From: Lentzea aerocolonigenes | Lineage (GTDB): Bacteria > Actinomycetota > Actinomycetes > Mycobacteriales > Pseudonocardiaceae | DNA: 64,000 bases | NCBI RefSeq assembly: GCF_000974445.1 | Contig: NZ_BBOJ01000006.1 | Span: 1-64,000 of the forward strand | Direction of reading: 5' to 3' | Shown: positions 43,582 through 50,237 of the stretch, piece by piece | Numbering within the stretch: the first letter of the stretch is position 1 | Layout of the letters: the number at the start of each line of letters is the position of its first letter | Position numbers and translations under genes: made by a program | The notes under the pieces: generated by a model | What the model was told of the DNA's origin: nothing | Seen by the model: the letters and a program-made list of their open reading frames with translations, nothing else | Database searches by the model: none

Positions 43582-44241
43582 TCAGCCAGTGCCGAGCGGC
43601 TGCGCGTTGCGGGCGGTGAGCATCGCCTTGAGTGTCAGCACTTCAGCGTCCTGGCTGGTCGCGATGGAGTTGGCGAGATTTCGCACGACCGGAGTGGCCG
43701 CCTTGTCCGCCGCATACCGGGACATCGCGCCGCCACCCTCGTGGTGCCGCGTCATCAGCTGCAGGAACAGCACGTCGAATTCCTTGCCGTTCAACCCGCG
43801 CAGGCGAGCGAGTTCCTGCGATGTGGCCATGCCCGGCATGCGGCCACCGTCCACACCGGACGCGGAATGGTGGTGATCACCGTTCATCCACGTCATCAGC
43901 TGACCCGCGGGCGCCTGCTCGAGCTCGCCCCACATGTTGAGCCAGCCCTTCATCCTGCCGACCTGCTCAAGTTGAGTCGACCCGATGTCGAACGCGATCT
44001 GGCGCACGTCGGTGTCGTTGCTGCGGCTCGGCACGAGGTTGGCCATCTGCACGGCCTGCAGGTGGTGCCACGACATGTCCTGGTTGAACCCGATGTCGAC
44101 CGCGGTCGGTGCGTTGTCGGGCGAGTTGGAACGCGCGAGAGCGATTCCTCCGGCCGCACCGAGCAACACCAGCGAGATACCGACCGCGATCCCGATCACC
44201 CGCCGGGACCAGTTCGGGGTCGTCGCCTGCTCGTCCATCAT
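43582..44241 (-). CDS. DUF305 family membrane-anchored protein
   Basis: The 219-residue protein has one N-terminal membrane helix (about 15-37: VIGIAVGISLVLLGAAGGIA) and a DUF305 domain outside it. The two signature His pairs are visible: FNQDMSWHHLQAVQMA near residue 53 and LQLMTRHHEGGGAM near 163. DUF305 is a ferritin-like four-helix fold, often near copper and other metal-resistance genes, where it may bind metal. A cluster of His (NGDHHHSAS) and Met residues adds to this. GGAGG lies before two consecutive ATG codons at 44241 and 44238. Confidence 0.85.
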   Translation of the reverse strand: MMDEQATTPNWSRRVIGIAVGISLVLLGAAGGIALARSNSPDNAPTAVDIGFNQDMSWHHLQAVQMANLVPSRSNDTDVRQIAFDIGSTQLEQVGRMKGWLNMWGELEQAPAGQLMTWMNGDHHHSASGVDGGRMPGMATSQELARLRGLNGKEFDVLFLQLMTRHHEGGGAMSRYAADKAATPVVRNLANSIATSQDAEVLTLKAMLTARNAQPLGTG

Positions 44242-44299
44242 TTGCCTCCAAGCGGGGGCGGCGTTGAACGGCACGCCCCAAGGTGATCAAGATTTGGAG

Positions 44300-44899
44300 C
44301 TACCCGATCAACGTCGACCAGTAGAACCAGAACGCCTGCAGCACCGCACCGGCGATAAGCAGGTACCAGAGGATGAGGACCACGCTGTGGTAGCCGACCA
44401 TCGCGGCCGTTGCCCGTCGTGGTGACGGCAGATGCCCTTGCTCGAGGTTGTGCAGCGTCGTGTACCAGAAGATCGGGATCATCGCGGCCCACACGGCCAT
44501 GCAGTACGGGCACAGCGCCCCGATCACGTACAGGCTTTGAAAGATCAGCCAGTGCACGAACACGACGCCGAACGTGACGCCGGCCTGCAGACCAAGCCAG
44601 CACCAGCGCGGCAACGCCGCACCAGTCGCCAGCACCACGCCGATCGTGACGACCGCTGCGAACCCGGCGATGCCGAGCAGCGGGTTCGGGAACCCGAACA
44701 CCTCGGCCTGCGAAGTCTTCATGATCGAGCCGCAGCTCAGCACCGGGTTGATGCTGCACGTCGGGACGTAGTCGGAGTTTCTGAGCAGCGCGATCTTCTC
44801 GACGGTCAGCACGAAGGCCGCGATCAGGCCGATCCCGCCGCCCGCGATGAGCAGCCACGGGAGCAGCCGGGTCACGAATCGCACTTCGGTTGAGGTCAC
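44300..44899 (-). CDS. Vitamin K epoxide reductase (VKOR) family protein
   Basis: The 199-residue membrane protein has four to five helices and the VKOR thiol residues: C48 and C56 in TCSINPVLSCGSIM, and the active-site pair C130 and C133 in LCPYCMAVW. It reoxidises a DsbA-type partner and passes electrons to quinone, so it performs the DsbB role. The partner is directly upstream, overlapping by four bases (44896-44899). The NPVLSCGS signature is typical of actinobacterial members, where VKOR replaces DsbB. Confidence 0.92.
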   Translation of the reverse strand: MTSTEVRFVTRLLPWLLIAGGGIGLIAAFVLTVEKIALLRNSDYVPTCSINPVLSCGSIMKTSQAEVFGFPNPLLGIAGFAAVVTIGVVLATGAALPRWCWLGLQAGVTFGVVFVHWLIFQSLYVIGALCPYCMAVWAAMIPIFWYTTLHNLEQGHLPSPRRATAAMVGYHSVVLILWYLLIAGAVLQAFWFYWSTLIG

Positions 44900-45582
44900 T
44901 TGGCCAGTTCCCGGTCGATGGTGGCCTTGAGCGCGCTGTAGCTCGGCGGCCCCTGGAACTTGGTGCCGTTGATGAAGAACGTCGGAGTGCCCTGGACGCC
45001 CACGGTCACGCCGTCCTTGCGGTCCCTGAGCACTCGCTCCACAGTGGCCGGATCGTTCACGTCGGCTTCGAACTTGGCCATTTCCAGTCCGAGGTCACGA
45101 GCGAACCCGAAGAACGTCTCGCGGTGCGAGACCTGCTGGTCGCCCCAGCTCGCCTGGGTCTCGTACATGCGGTGGTACATCGCTTCGAGCTTGCCCTGCT
45201 TGCCCGCGGCCTCAACAACAGTGGCGGCCAGCTCGGCGTTGCGGTGGGCGGGAACCGGGAAGTAGCGCATCACGAACGTCACGCGGTCGCCGTACTCGCC
45301 CCGCAGCTTCTCCACGCCGGGGTAAGCCGCACGGCACGCCTCACATTCGAGGTCGAGGAACTCGACGACGGTCACCTTGGCGTTGGGCACGTCGTTGAGC
45401 TTGTGACTGTCGGGCCGGACAAGCGCGGCCATCGCCGGCGCCGGGACGGGTCCGACGGCGTTGGTGGACCCTGGCTGCTGCGGTGTCGAGGGCCCGGTGA
45501 GCTTGCTGATCAGGATGAAGCCTCCGACCACCACCACGACGACAGCGATGATGATCAACGAAATCCTGGCGTTCTTGGTCAT
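44896..45582 (-). CDS. DsbA-family membrane-anchored thiol oxidoreductase
   Basis: The 228-residue protein has one membrane anchor (about 8-28: SLIIIAVVVVVVGGFILIS), a Pro/Ser linker and a thioredoxin-fold domain (about 60-228). The active site is C80 and C83 in DLECEACRAAYPGVEKL, and GVQGTPTFFINGTKF provides the cis-Pro loop. It should form disulfides in exported proteins. I chose ATG 45582, with AGAGG upstream, because it precedes the anchor. Coupling with the VKOR gene makes a complete oxidation pair. Its CEAC active site differs from the CPHC of E. coli DsbA. Confidence 0.9.
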   Translation of the reverse strand: MTKNARISLIIIAVVVVVVGGFILISKLTGPSTPQQPGSTNAVGPVPAPAMAALVRPDSHKLNDVPNAKVTVVEFLDLECEACRAAYPGVEKLRGEYGDRVTFVMRYFPVPAHRNAELAATVVEAAGKQGKLEAMYHRMYETQASWGDQQVSHRETFFGFARDLGLEMAKFEADVNDPATVERVLRDRKDGVTVGVQGTPTFFINGTKFQGPPSYSALKATIDRELAK

Positions 45583-45662
45583 GACGACATACCTCTGCAA
45601 CGGTGCGAAGAATGTGGACGATCGCGTGCCGCCCAGCCGGAAGCCGAGCAGCGAGAGGTCGT

Positions 45663-46031
45663 CTACGTCCTCAGCACGCAGAGCTGCGTGAGCCGCACAC
45701 CCGGACGCCGATCCGGGCCCCGCCAAGGCACAGGCACGGATACGGCGCTCACGAGGAACAGGCCGGGGCTGCGCAGTCCCATGACCACGAGCAGGACGAC
45801 GAGCAGCACCGCCAGGCAGGCTCCGGACACTCCGCCGAGGTCTTCGAGCAGATCCGATGCGGCGTCGCCGGTGATTGGCAAGTCCGCGAACACCTGCGTC
45901 TCGACGTTCGTGCATTGCGAGGACCAGGCAACGTCCCGCTCGCACGGCGTGCCCTGCAGCAACGCGATCCCCACGACCAGCGCGAGCACAGCGAAGACCC
46001 GCACGAGACTCACTCGCGCGATCATCCGCAT
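45663..46031 (-). CDS. Small membrane protein of the metal/thiol operon
   Basis: From the ATG at 46031 the product has 122 residues with two hydrophobic segments (about 8-24 and 70-88) and an extracytoplasmic loop containing two Cys (TPCERDVAWSSQCTNVE), which could form a disulfide. The tail PWRGPDRRPGVRLTQLCVLRT resembles the conserved end of small actinobacterial membrane proteins without known role. Longer starts up to GTG 46112 would overlap the ATPase gene. Position between the metal ATPase and the DsbA gene suggests a linked function in metal or thiol handling. Confidence 0.6.
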   Translation of the reverse strand: MRMIARVSLVRVFAVLALVVGIALLQGTPCERDVAWSSQCTNVETQVFADLPITGDAASDLLEDLGGVSGACLAVLLVVLLVVMGLRSPGLFLVSAVSVPVPWRGPDRRPGVRLTQLCVLRT

Positions 46032-46083
46032 GCTGCCGGCGCCAGGCACGCGCACCAGGCTAGCGGTCACGAACACGCTGCCG

Positions 46084-48117
46084 TCAGCACGCGTCGCAGC
46101 AGCCGGAGTCACCCTGCTTCGGCGTGCTCGCCACCGTGAGGTTCAGCGACTGAGGAGTGGTCGGAGTGACGGCGGTGACCTCGGGCAGCGGAGTGCTCTT
46201 GGCGGCACGGATGGCGTTGAGGATGACCAGCACCTCGGCGGACTCGTGCACGAGCACGACAGTGGCCAGCCCCAGCACACCGAAGGCGGCCAACGGGATC
46301 AGCACGCCGATGATTGCGAGCGACAGGCCGACGTTCTGCAGCATCACCCGGCGGGCGTGGCGCGCGTGCGCCAGCACCTGGGGCAGGTGACGCAGGTCCT
46401 CCCCCATCAGCGCCACGTCGGCGGTCTCGATCGCCACGTCGGTTCCCATGGCGCCCATGGCGATGCCGACGTCGGCGGTGGCCAGCGCGGGGGCGTCGTT
46501 GACGCCGTCGCCGACCATGGCGATCTTGCGGCCGTTGCGCAGCTGGCCGACCAGCGTCGCCTTGTCCTCGGGCAGCAGTTCAGCGTGGACGGTGGTGATG
46601 CCCGCCTTGCCTGCCAGAGCCGTTGCGGTGGCGGTGTTGTCGCCTGTGAGCATCGCGGTGTCGATGTTCAGGCCGCGCAACCTGCTGATGACCTCAGCAG
46701 CTTCGTCACGCAGCTCGTCACGGACCGCGACGGCGCCGAGCAGAGTCCCGTCCCGCTCGAGGAGGACGACGGTGGCGCCTGCCTGCTGGAGCCGGTTGAC
46801 CTCGCCTCGCAGCGATCCAGGATCAACCCAGCCGGGCTTACCCAGCCGCACCGAGACTCCATCCAACGATCCGATCAGACCGTGACCGGGCACCGCGGTG
46901 GCGTCGTCCGCGGCCGGCACGGTATCTGCGGCTTGCAGGATCGCGCGGGCCAGCGGGTGCTCGCTGCGAGCTTCGAGTGCCGCAGCCGCGGCCAGCACTT
47001 GCTCGCGAGTGCTCTCACCAGCGGGCAGGACGTCCACGACGCGGGGAGCGTTGCGGGTCAGCGTGCCGGTCTTGTCCAGCGCGACAGTGCCGATGCGGCC
47101 GAGTTCCTCCAGCGCGGCGCCGCCCTTGACCAGTGCGCCCTGCCTGCTCGCCGCGCCCACGGCGGCGACGACGGTCAGCGGGATGGAGATCGCCAGCGCG
47201 CACGGGGACGCGGCGACGAGCACAACGAGCGCGCGTTCGAGCCACACCATGGGGTCGCCCAGCAGCGCCCCGAACCCGGCGATGAGCACGGCCAGGATCA
47301 TGATCGCCGGGACGAGCGGGCGGGCGATGCGGTCGGCGAGGCGCTGCCCGGTGCCCTTGCGGTCCTGGGCCTCCTCGACGATGTGCACGATCCGTGCGAG
47401 CGAGGAGTCCGAGGCGCGCGCGGTGACCTCGACCTCGATGGCGCCGCCGCCGTTGATCGCGCCCGCGTGCACCGTGTTGCCAGGACCGGCCTCGACCGGA
47501 ACCGACTCGCCGGTGATCGCCGACAGGTCGAGGTTGGTGTGGCCGGTGCGGATGATTCCGTCGGTCGCGGCGCGTTCACCGGGTCGCAGCACCATGCGGT
47601 CGCCGACCACGAGTTCGTCCGGGGCGACCTGGAGCTCGGTCCCGTCCCGCAGTACCGACGCGGTGGGCGGCACCAGGCCCAGCAGTGCTCGCAGGCCCCG
47701 GCGGGTGCGGGCGATGGCGTAGTGCTCCAGGCCTTCGGCGATGGAGAACAGCACGCCGAGCATGGCGGCCTCGGTGATCTGTCCTAACGCGACAGCGCCG
47801 ATCGCGGCGATCGTCATCAGGGTGGCGACCCCGACCCGGCGACGCAGCAGGTTGCGCACGGCCCCCGGCACGAACGAGGCTGCGCCCACCACCGCCGAGG
47901 CCAACGTCAGCCCATTGCCCGCCAGCTCCGCTCCCGTGGAACCGAGCCAGAACCCGGCCGCCAGCAGCACTGCGGCGACGGCGGCCAGTTGCAGCTCACG
48001 GACCTGCCACCAGCTTCCCGACCCCTGCTCGGGACCGTGGTCGTCGACCTGCGGGTCGCCTTGCGCCGTCGTTGTCCTTGAGCGCGGCTCCTGCGGCCCG
48101 CAGCATTCGTCAGCCAC
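46084..48117 (-). CDS. P1B-type heavy-metal-translocating ATPase
   Basis: The 677-residue protein has the P-type ATPase motifs in order: TGES at 202-205, the membrane metal site SPC at 304-306, DKTGT with the phosphorylated Asp at 348, HP at 387-388 and GDGVND at 536-541. SPC instead of CPC together with HESAE in the last membrane part (624-628) points to the P1B-4 group, whose members export Co2+, Zn2+, Cd2+ or Fe2+. Metal-binding-like Cys occur at both ends: DECCG at the N-terminus and GCCDAC at the C-terminus. No heavy-metal-associated domain is present. The gene starts three bases after the CadC-like regulator. Confidence 0.92.
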   Translation of the reverse strand: MADECCGPQEPRSRTTTAQGDPQVDDHGPEQGSGSWWQVRELQLAAVAAVLLAAGFWLGSTGAELAGNGLTLASAVVGAASFVPGAVRNLLRRRVGVATLMTIAAIGAVALGQITEAAMLGVLFSIAEGLEHYAIARTRRGLRALLGLVPPTASVLRDGTELQVAPDELVVGDRMVLRPGERAATDGIIRTGHTNLDLSAITGESVPVEAGPGNTVHAGAINGGGAIEVEVTARASDSSLARIVHIVEEAQDRKGTGQRLADRIARPLVPAIMILAVLIAGFGALLGDPMVWLERALVVLVAASPCALAISIPLTVVAAVGAASRQGALVKGGAALEELGRIGTVALDKTGTLTRNAPRVVDVLPAGESTREQVLAAAAALEARSEHPLARAILQAADTVPAADDATAVPGHGLIGSLDGVSVRLGKPGWVDPGSLRGEVNRLQQAGATVVLLERDGTLLGAVAVRDELRDEAAEVISRLRGLNIDTAMLTGDNTATATALAGKAGITTVHAELLPEDKATLVGQLRNGRKIAMVGDGVNDAPALATADVGIAMGAMGTDVAIETADVALMGEDLRHLPQVLAHARHARRVMLQNVGLSLAIIGVLIPLAAFGVLGLATVVLVHESAEVLVILNAIRAAKSTPLPEVTAVTPTTPQSLNLTVASTPKQGDSGCCDAC

Positions 48118-48120
48118 GAC

Positions 48121-48525
48121 TCACCCCTCCAGTGTTCTGCTGTCGGTCATACCCGCGGGCACGACCTCGTCCGTGTGCTCTGCCAGAACCGCGGCGACCA
48201 GCACCCGGCCGCGGCCGGTCAGCGCGTACATCACGAGCCGGCCGTCGCGACGGGACGACACCAGTCCGGCGATCTTGAGCTGCCGGAGGTGGTGCGAAGT
48301 CAGGTTCTGCGCCGCGCCGACGACCCATGAGGCGTCACACACGCACAGCTCCCCGCCGGTCAGCAGCGCCGCCGCGATCCGCAGCCGCGTGGGATCACCC
48401 AGCGCCCGCGCCGCTGCCGCCGCCGACTCCACCGCAGACAGCTCAGGCAGACCCGTCCGGATCTCCTCAGCGTGCGGCAAGTCCAGGCACAACAGGTCAC
48501 AGGTGTCCCGGCGTTCCTCAGTCAC
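48121..48525 (-). CDS. ArsR/SmtB-family metal sensor, CadC-like
   Basis: The 134-residue regulator has the CadC layout. An N-terminal DTCDLLCLDLPHAEEIR supplies C9 and C13, and ELCVCDASWVVG supplies C61 and C63 of the alpha3N metal site used for Cd2+, Pb2+ or Zn2+. The winged helix follows (about 37-105: LGDPTRLRIAAALL, then NLTSHHLRQLKIAGLV and DGRLVMYAL). Metal binding should release it from DNA and allow expression of the ATPase, with which it shares an operon. GTG 48525 has AGGA seven bases upstream; GTG 48531 is too close to it. A spaced AACG/CGTT symmetry at 48537-48554 could be part of an operator. Confidence 0.9.
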   Translation of the reverse strand: MTEERRDTCDLLCLDLPHAEEIRTGLPELSAVESAAAAARALGDPTRLRIAAALLTGGELCVCDASWVVGAAQNLTSHHLRQLKIAGLVSSRRDGRLVMYALTGRGRVLVAAVLAEHTDEVVPAGMTDSRTLEG

Positions 48526-48744
48526 ACGCACATCCTAACGCTCATTGATACGTTGGAACAGACTTCGGCGGCCTCATATCAACGCCCGTTGCTATCTCCT
48601 CACCGAGAACCCGCAGGATGACCAGGCCGACGGCGGCCGACGAGGCATCCCAACGTGCGGGATCGGCCTCGTGGTGCCTAGCTATCGTGATCGCGGCCCG
48701 GAGACGTTCGGGCACGGGAAACCTGTCTTTCAAAGGACGAGTGC

Positions 48745-49527
48745 GTGGCCTGGCACCAGTACGCGTTCGGCTTCGCCGCGGGATTGTTGATCTCCCTGGT
48801 GACAGCGCCGGTCGGCGTCTCCGGTGCGGTGTTCCTCTTGCCGATGCAACTCAGCGTGCTCGCGGTTCCCAGCCCGGCCGTCACGCCCACCAACCTGATG
48901 TTCAACATCGTGGCCGCGCCCGGCGCTCTGCTCCGGTACCGACGGCACGGTTCCCTGGGCGGGCCGCTGACGCGCCAGCTCATCGCCGGCACTCTGCCGG
49001 GCGTCGTCGTAGGCGCCTTGATCAGGGTCTTCGCGGTACCTGGGGCCCGCGAGTTCAGGCTCATCGTCGCCGCGGTTCTGCTGCCTCTCGGCGTATGGCT
49101 GTGCTGGCGAACCGTGCGGCCGCGGCATAACGGTCAACGCCGTCAACCGTCGCCCAAGCTCGTCATGACGCTCGGTCTGGTCGCCGGCGCGGTCGGTGGG
49201 ATCTCCGGGATCGGTGGCGGCTCGATCCTCGGCCCCGTCCTCGTGGGCTTGGGCCTGTCAGTCACCGTTGTCGCACCGGCAGCCCTTGCCTCGACGTTTC
49301 TGACCTCGATCGTCGGTGCGGCAACCTATACCGTGCTGTCCTTCACCACCTCAGGGGACATCGCGCCCGAGTGGCTGCTCGGCCTCGCTTGTGGACTGGG
49401 TGGCCTGCTCGGCGGCTACCTCGGCGCCCATCTCCAACCGCGCCTGCCCGAAGTCGTGCTGCGGCGCGTCCTCGGCGGACTCGCGATCAGCCTGGCACTC
49501 CTCTATCTCGTCCAGGCCTTCCGCTGA
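48745..49527 (+). CDS. TauE/SafE-family permease
   Basis: The 260-residue protein has about eight hydrophobic segments and the TauE/SafE features: an N-terminal GVSGAVFLLPMQLSVL, then TPTNLMFNIVAAPGAL, and the repeat-related GGISGIGGGSILGPVLVGLG in the second half. The family exports or imports sulfite, sulfonates and related anions. GTG 48745 has AAGGACGA upstream. It diverges from the CadC-like operon. The sulfur locus begins 3.7 kb further on, so a link to sulfite disposal is plausible but not proven. Confidence 0.88.
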   Translation: MAWHQYAFGFAAGLLISLVTAPVGVSGAVFLLPMQLSVLAVPSPAVTPTNLMFNIVAAPGALLRYRRHGSLGGPLTRQLIAGTLPGVVVGALIRVFAVPGAREFRLIVAAVLLPLGVWLCWRTVRPRHNGQRRQPSPKLVMTLGLVAGAVGGISGIGGGSILGPVLVGLGLSVTVVAPAALASTFLTSIVGAATYTVLSFTTSGDIAPEWLLGLACGLGGLLGGYLGAHLQPRLPEVVLRRVLGGLAISLALLYLVQAFR

Positions 49528-49558
49528 CCACGTTTGTGCGAGGCCAGCCGGAACATCG

Positions 49559-49592
49559 CCTGTTGCGGCAGGCATGAGCCCGCCGCAACAGG
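49559..49592. terminator. Hairpin terminator
   Basis: CCTGTTGCGGC (49559-49569) pairs perfectly with GCCGCAACAGG (49582-49592) around a 12-base loop, 32 bases after the permease stop. Confidence 0.75.
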
Positions 49593-49598
49593 CCGAGC

Positions 49599-49766
49599 TC
49601 ATGCAGCCTTCAGCGCCTGGGCCAGATCGGCGATGAGGCCTTCGGCGTCACCGGCGTTGTCCTCGAGCAAGAGCAGCCACTCGCCTAGGGCGTGACTGAG
49701 TTCGGGTCGTTCCTGCAGCCTTGAGGATACGGCGAGCGGTGTAGGCGTCAGCGACGCGAAATCATT
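49599..49766 (-). pseudogene. Decayed gene fragment with a frameshift
   Basis: On the minus strand a protein-like stretch runs FRVADAYTARRILKAAG in one frame and then continues in another as RLQERPELSHALGEWLLLLE, DNAGDAEGLIADLAQALKAA and a stop at 49599-49601. Read together across the shift near 49720-49730, this resembles the helical C-terminus of one gene. No start or upstream part remains. I cannot name the family. It indicates an old deletion in this intergenic region. Confidence 0.4.
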
Positions 49767-50237
49767 CCAATTCCTCTCGAACTAGAATTTCTCGTCGCAG
49801 GAGTGGAATTACGCCGAGACCGCCCCATGCATGAATCAAATGCCAGCGATTGATCTCACCTATAACGCTGCCCGAACACCACCACGCGGCCCATTTGGAT
49901 CAAAAGGCCGGACTCATCCCTTAGTTAGCACGCAACTACCCTCCGACCTGATCCATTAGCCCATTCGAGGCACACGACAACCGTCAGCTAACAGCAGCAA
50001 GCACGACGGCGATACCCCGATGCACACTTCACGGCGACGGTGAACTAAATAGACAACCGGTAGCAGCAGGGTATTCAGCCCTGCAGATTTGACATGAGCA
50101 AGTCGCGGCGAGCGGTGATCTAGGTGCCGTGATCGCAGCGCCGTTCCTCGCGGAGGGCAGATGCAGCAAAAGCACCATGCGCGCATCTCGGCGGCGAACC
50201 AAAAGGTAGCCACTGCCGGCACGACGAAAGGCTCCAC
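49767..50237. other. Intergenic region upstream of the secreted metalloprotease
   Basis: About 470 bases, partly AT-richer than the surroundings (around 49760-49960), without a recognisable gene. It must hold the promoter of the gene at 50238. A GAAAGG ribosome site is present at its end. Confidence 0.4.

Noticed and set aside
44890..47787. Plus-strand open frame of 965 codons
   Set aside because: It runs antisense through the DsbA and P1B ATPase genes; its translation is low-complexity Arg/His/Gln/Gly sequence caused by high GC, with no domain.
48542..48733. Minus-strand 63-residue frame between the CadC-like and TauE genes
   Set aside because: It would start with TTG, lacks a ribosome site and lies over the promoter of the divergent pair.
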